DNA of 64,000 nt. Source: Liolophura sinensis (taxonomy: Eukaryota > Mollusca > Polyplacophora > Chitonida > Chitonidae). The notes beneath the pieces were generated by a model that was given only the letters and a program-made list of their open reading frames with translations, made no database searches and was not told where the DNA came from. The stretch covers positions 29,741,608 through 29,805,607 of the forward strand of contig NC_088300.1 of the NCBI RefSeq assembly GCF_032854445.1, in the 5' to 3' direction. The translations under genes were made by a program, and so were the position numbers. Each line of letters starts with the position of its first letter. The first letter of the stretch is position 1. Below, one piece after another: positions 62,142 through 64,000 of this stretch.

Positions 62142-64000
62142 GTAAGCTTAAATTTTTTTGAACAGAGATTGTTTCTTCAGTTTTCCACTCAGTAAACGTC
62201 TTGGAGGACGTAAAGCCGAAATACTCTAATCCTTTTTACACATGTTTATGGGAAAATTCTTGCAAAATAACTCATTCATAATTCGTTTTACTTCTTCGTT
62301 TTGAGGTAAAAATGGTAGTTCTGGAACATGCGTATAATTTGTATGGAACTACACCAGTAACGTAAGTAAAATATATCAATTCAACAATATATGTATGTTA
62401 TACATTTAGTCGGCCAAGGTATAATAACATTATTATATACCATGGCGGAGGATATAAATATTTTATTAGCTGGAAGTGAATAATATTTCACCGGCTATTT
62501 AAGGGTTTCAAACCCATTGATCAAAGATAAACAACTCTTTTTATGGTATTGCTTATGTCCGTTTTGGAACATTTGATTTTGTCACAAAATTGTATACCAT
62601 ATAGGTGTATAGGTGTGATATATGGTGACCCCCGTTATGACACGTTAAATAATTCAGTGGTGAGAATGAGAACCAACATTAAATATTTCATGATATTAGA
62701 CGCGTGAAATTGGTTGACTTCCATTGTTGTATGAAGCGAGTCATACACAACCCTGCAAATGGATTATAGGTTATAACCATTACATTCGCCCAACATACCT
62801 ACAGCCATGCAGTTTAGCGACGTTAACGTATGAGTGCTACTGGCAATTTGTCGTGTATGTACTTACACGTATTGTACAATGCTATTGAAGTACAACTATG
62901 AAACAGTTTTCTCACAAAAACTCCCAAATGCAAGGCGCATTTCACAATCAAGGAAAACAAATTATTGTACCTATATTCGCTTCGATTTTATCTAGATTTA
63001 TTTATTTCATTTACTATATTTTGAAACTTTTGCGTTGTGTTATATTTGATCACTGACAAGGCTGTTCTGGGGAAACAGACGTTGTAATTAAGAGATGTGA
63101 TGATAATTTTCACCTCTGAATTGTTTTCCCTCATAATAAAATGGAGTATGATTGTGAAATTGACACAAAGTAGACAATATACAGATTTACACTGACTTGA
63201 GCTGGACTTGCTATCTACGTTGATAATGCCTGTTCTGGATAAACGGACACAAAATTGCCCATGTGTTGTGTTTGTATTTCAACTTTTCATTCTGTCTCCC
63301 AAGTTACTTTATTTGGTTTACATTTGTTGCTGATTACATTAATTGCACTTAGGCATATACCCACTGTTACTTTTAGAATAAAAACTTGATTTGTGTTAAA
63401 ATGTCAGTGCCAACCTTTATACAGTTGTTCTCTACCGGCTATGTACACGATCAGATGCCAGTGGTTTTATTTAAATGTCTGTAATTACATGTTTACGCAT
63501 ATAAAACGTTTGCTTCTGGCGAACACTGAGTCCGCGAGGCCTGTTTCCTCCGCACACTTGTTTTATAGTGTTGCACTTAAATGGTTTCCAAGCAGAAAAT
63601 CAGTTTAGACGAACTGATAAATTTGTATAATGACTTTTAAGTTTACACGGTTAACGTTGACAGTCAGCTCAAAGACTTGAATTAAGTGAAAATGTCAATG
63701 CCTAACTTGATACTGGCAAGATGTACTGGCGATCGACGGGTGTTTCATAAATTAAGACGGACTAACAAATTGTCAGTAACCCTTTTAATGGTGCAATATT
63801 CTCGGTTTCAATCCAGATTGTGACATTATTATATTATATCTATTGTATTATATTATCAGTATTATCAATATTATATTATTCAGTAAGTGATATAAAGCCA
63901 GAACTACTATTATAGTTGGACGTATGTATGATGTTATGTGTTTTTTGTAACGTAGAACTATGACCATGTTGAGAAGAGAACTCTCCAAAACAGAAAAAAA
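62142..64000 (+). other. First intron of the signal-peptide gene (presumed)
   Basis: AT-rich sequence with no recognisable exon or repeat up to the window edge; assigned as intron because of the strong donor at 62142. Confidence 0.4.

Overview
The window is nuclear DNA from an intron-rich invertebrate, most likely a mollusc or a close lophotrochozoan. Three things point that way: AT-rich non-coding sequence packed with tRNA-derived SINEs, introns of 0.1 to 5 kb with normal GT-AG ends, and SINE tails of a kind I associate with mollusc genomes (one ending near 'AAATATTCTTGAGTACGGC' plus AAATAAA repeats, one ending in CACTCACTCACT). The species cannot be named from sequence alone. No rRNA gene, intact tRNA gene or CRISPR array was seen.

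Layout. (1) 4.5-38.0 kb, minus strand: a complete MAP4K3 (GLK/Ste20 family) gene. I assembled it by hand into 32 coding exons whose splice phases all agree. It predicts 888 residues, against about 894 for the human protein, with an N-terminal kinase domain, a proline-rich linker and a C-terminal CNH domain. Its introns hold SINEs, two minisatellites and a large palindrome. The 4.5 kb before it is probable 3' UTR and flank. (2) 38.0-44.4 kb: intergenic, with clustered SINEs of two families and a probable 755-bp solo LTR. (3) 44.46-45.61 kb, minus strand: an intronless gene for a 385-residue vWA-domain protein with an RG-repeat tail. (4) 48.70-54.79 kb, plus strand: a complete five-exon BLVRB (flavin reductase / biliverdin-IX-beta reductase) gene of 206 residues. 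(5) 58.39-59.43 kb, minus strand: a second intronless vWA gene, paralogous to the first. (6) From 62.09 kb, plus strand: the first coding exon, with a signal peptide, of a gene that continues beyond the window.

The neighbours do not form one pathway. MAP4K3 is a cytosolic kinase linked in animals to amino-acid/mTORC1 and JNK signalling. BLVRB is a soluble NADPH-dependent reductase. The two vWA proteins belong to the poorly characterised vwkA-type vWA group without the alpha-kinase domain. The least-described items are the vWA pair around BLVRB, a possible internal promoter/first exon in MAP4K3 that would give a kinase-less isoform, and several mobile elements with visible target-site duplications or inverted repeats.
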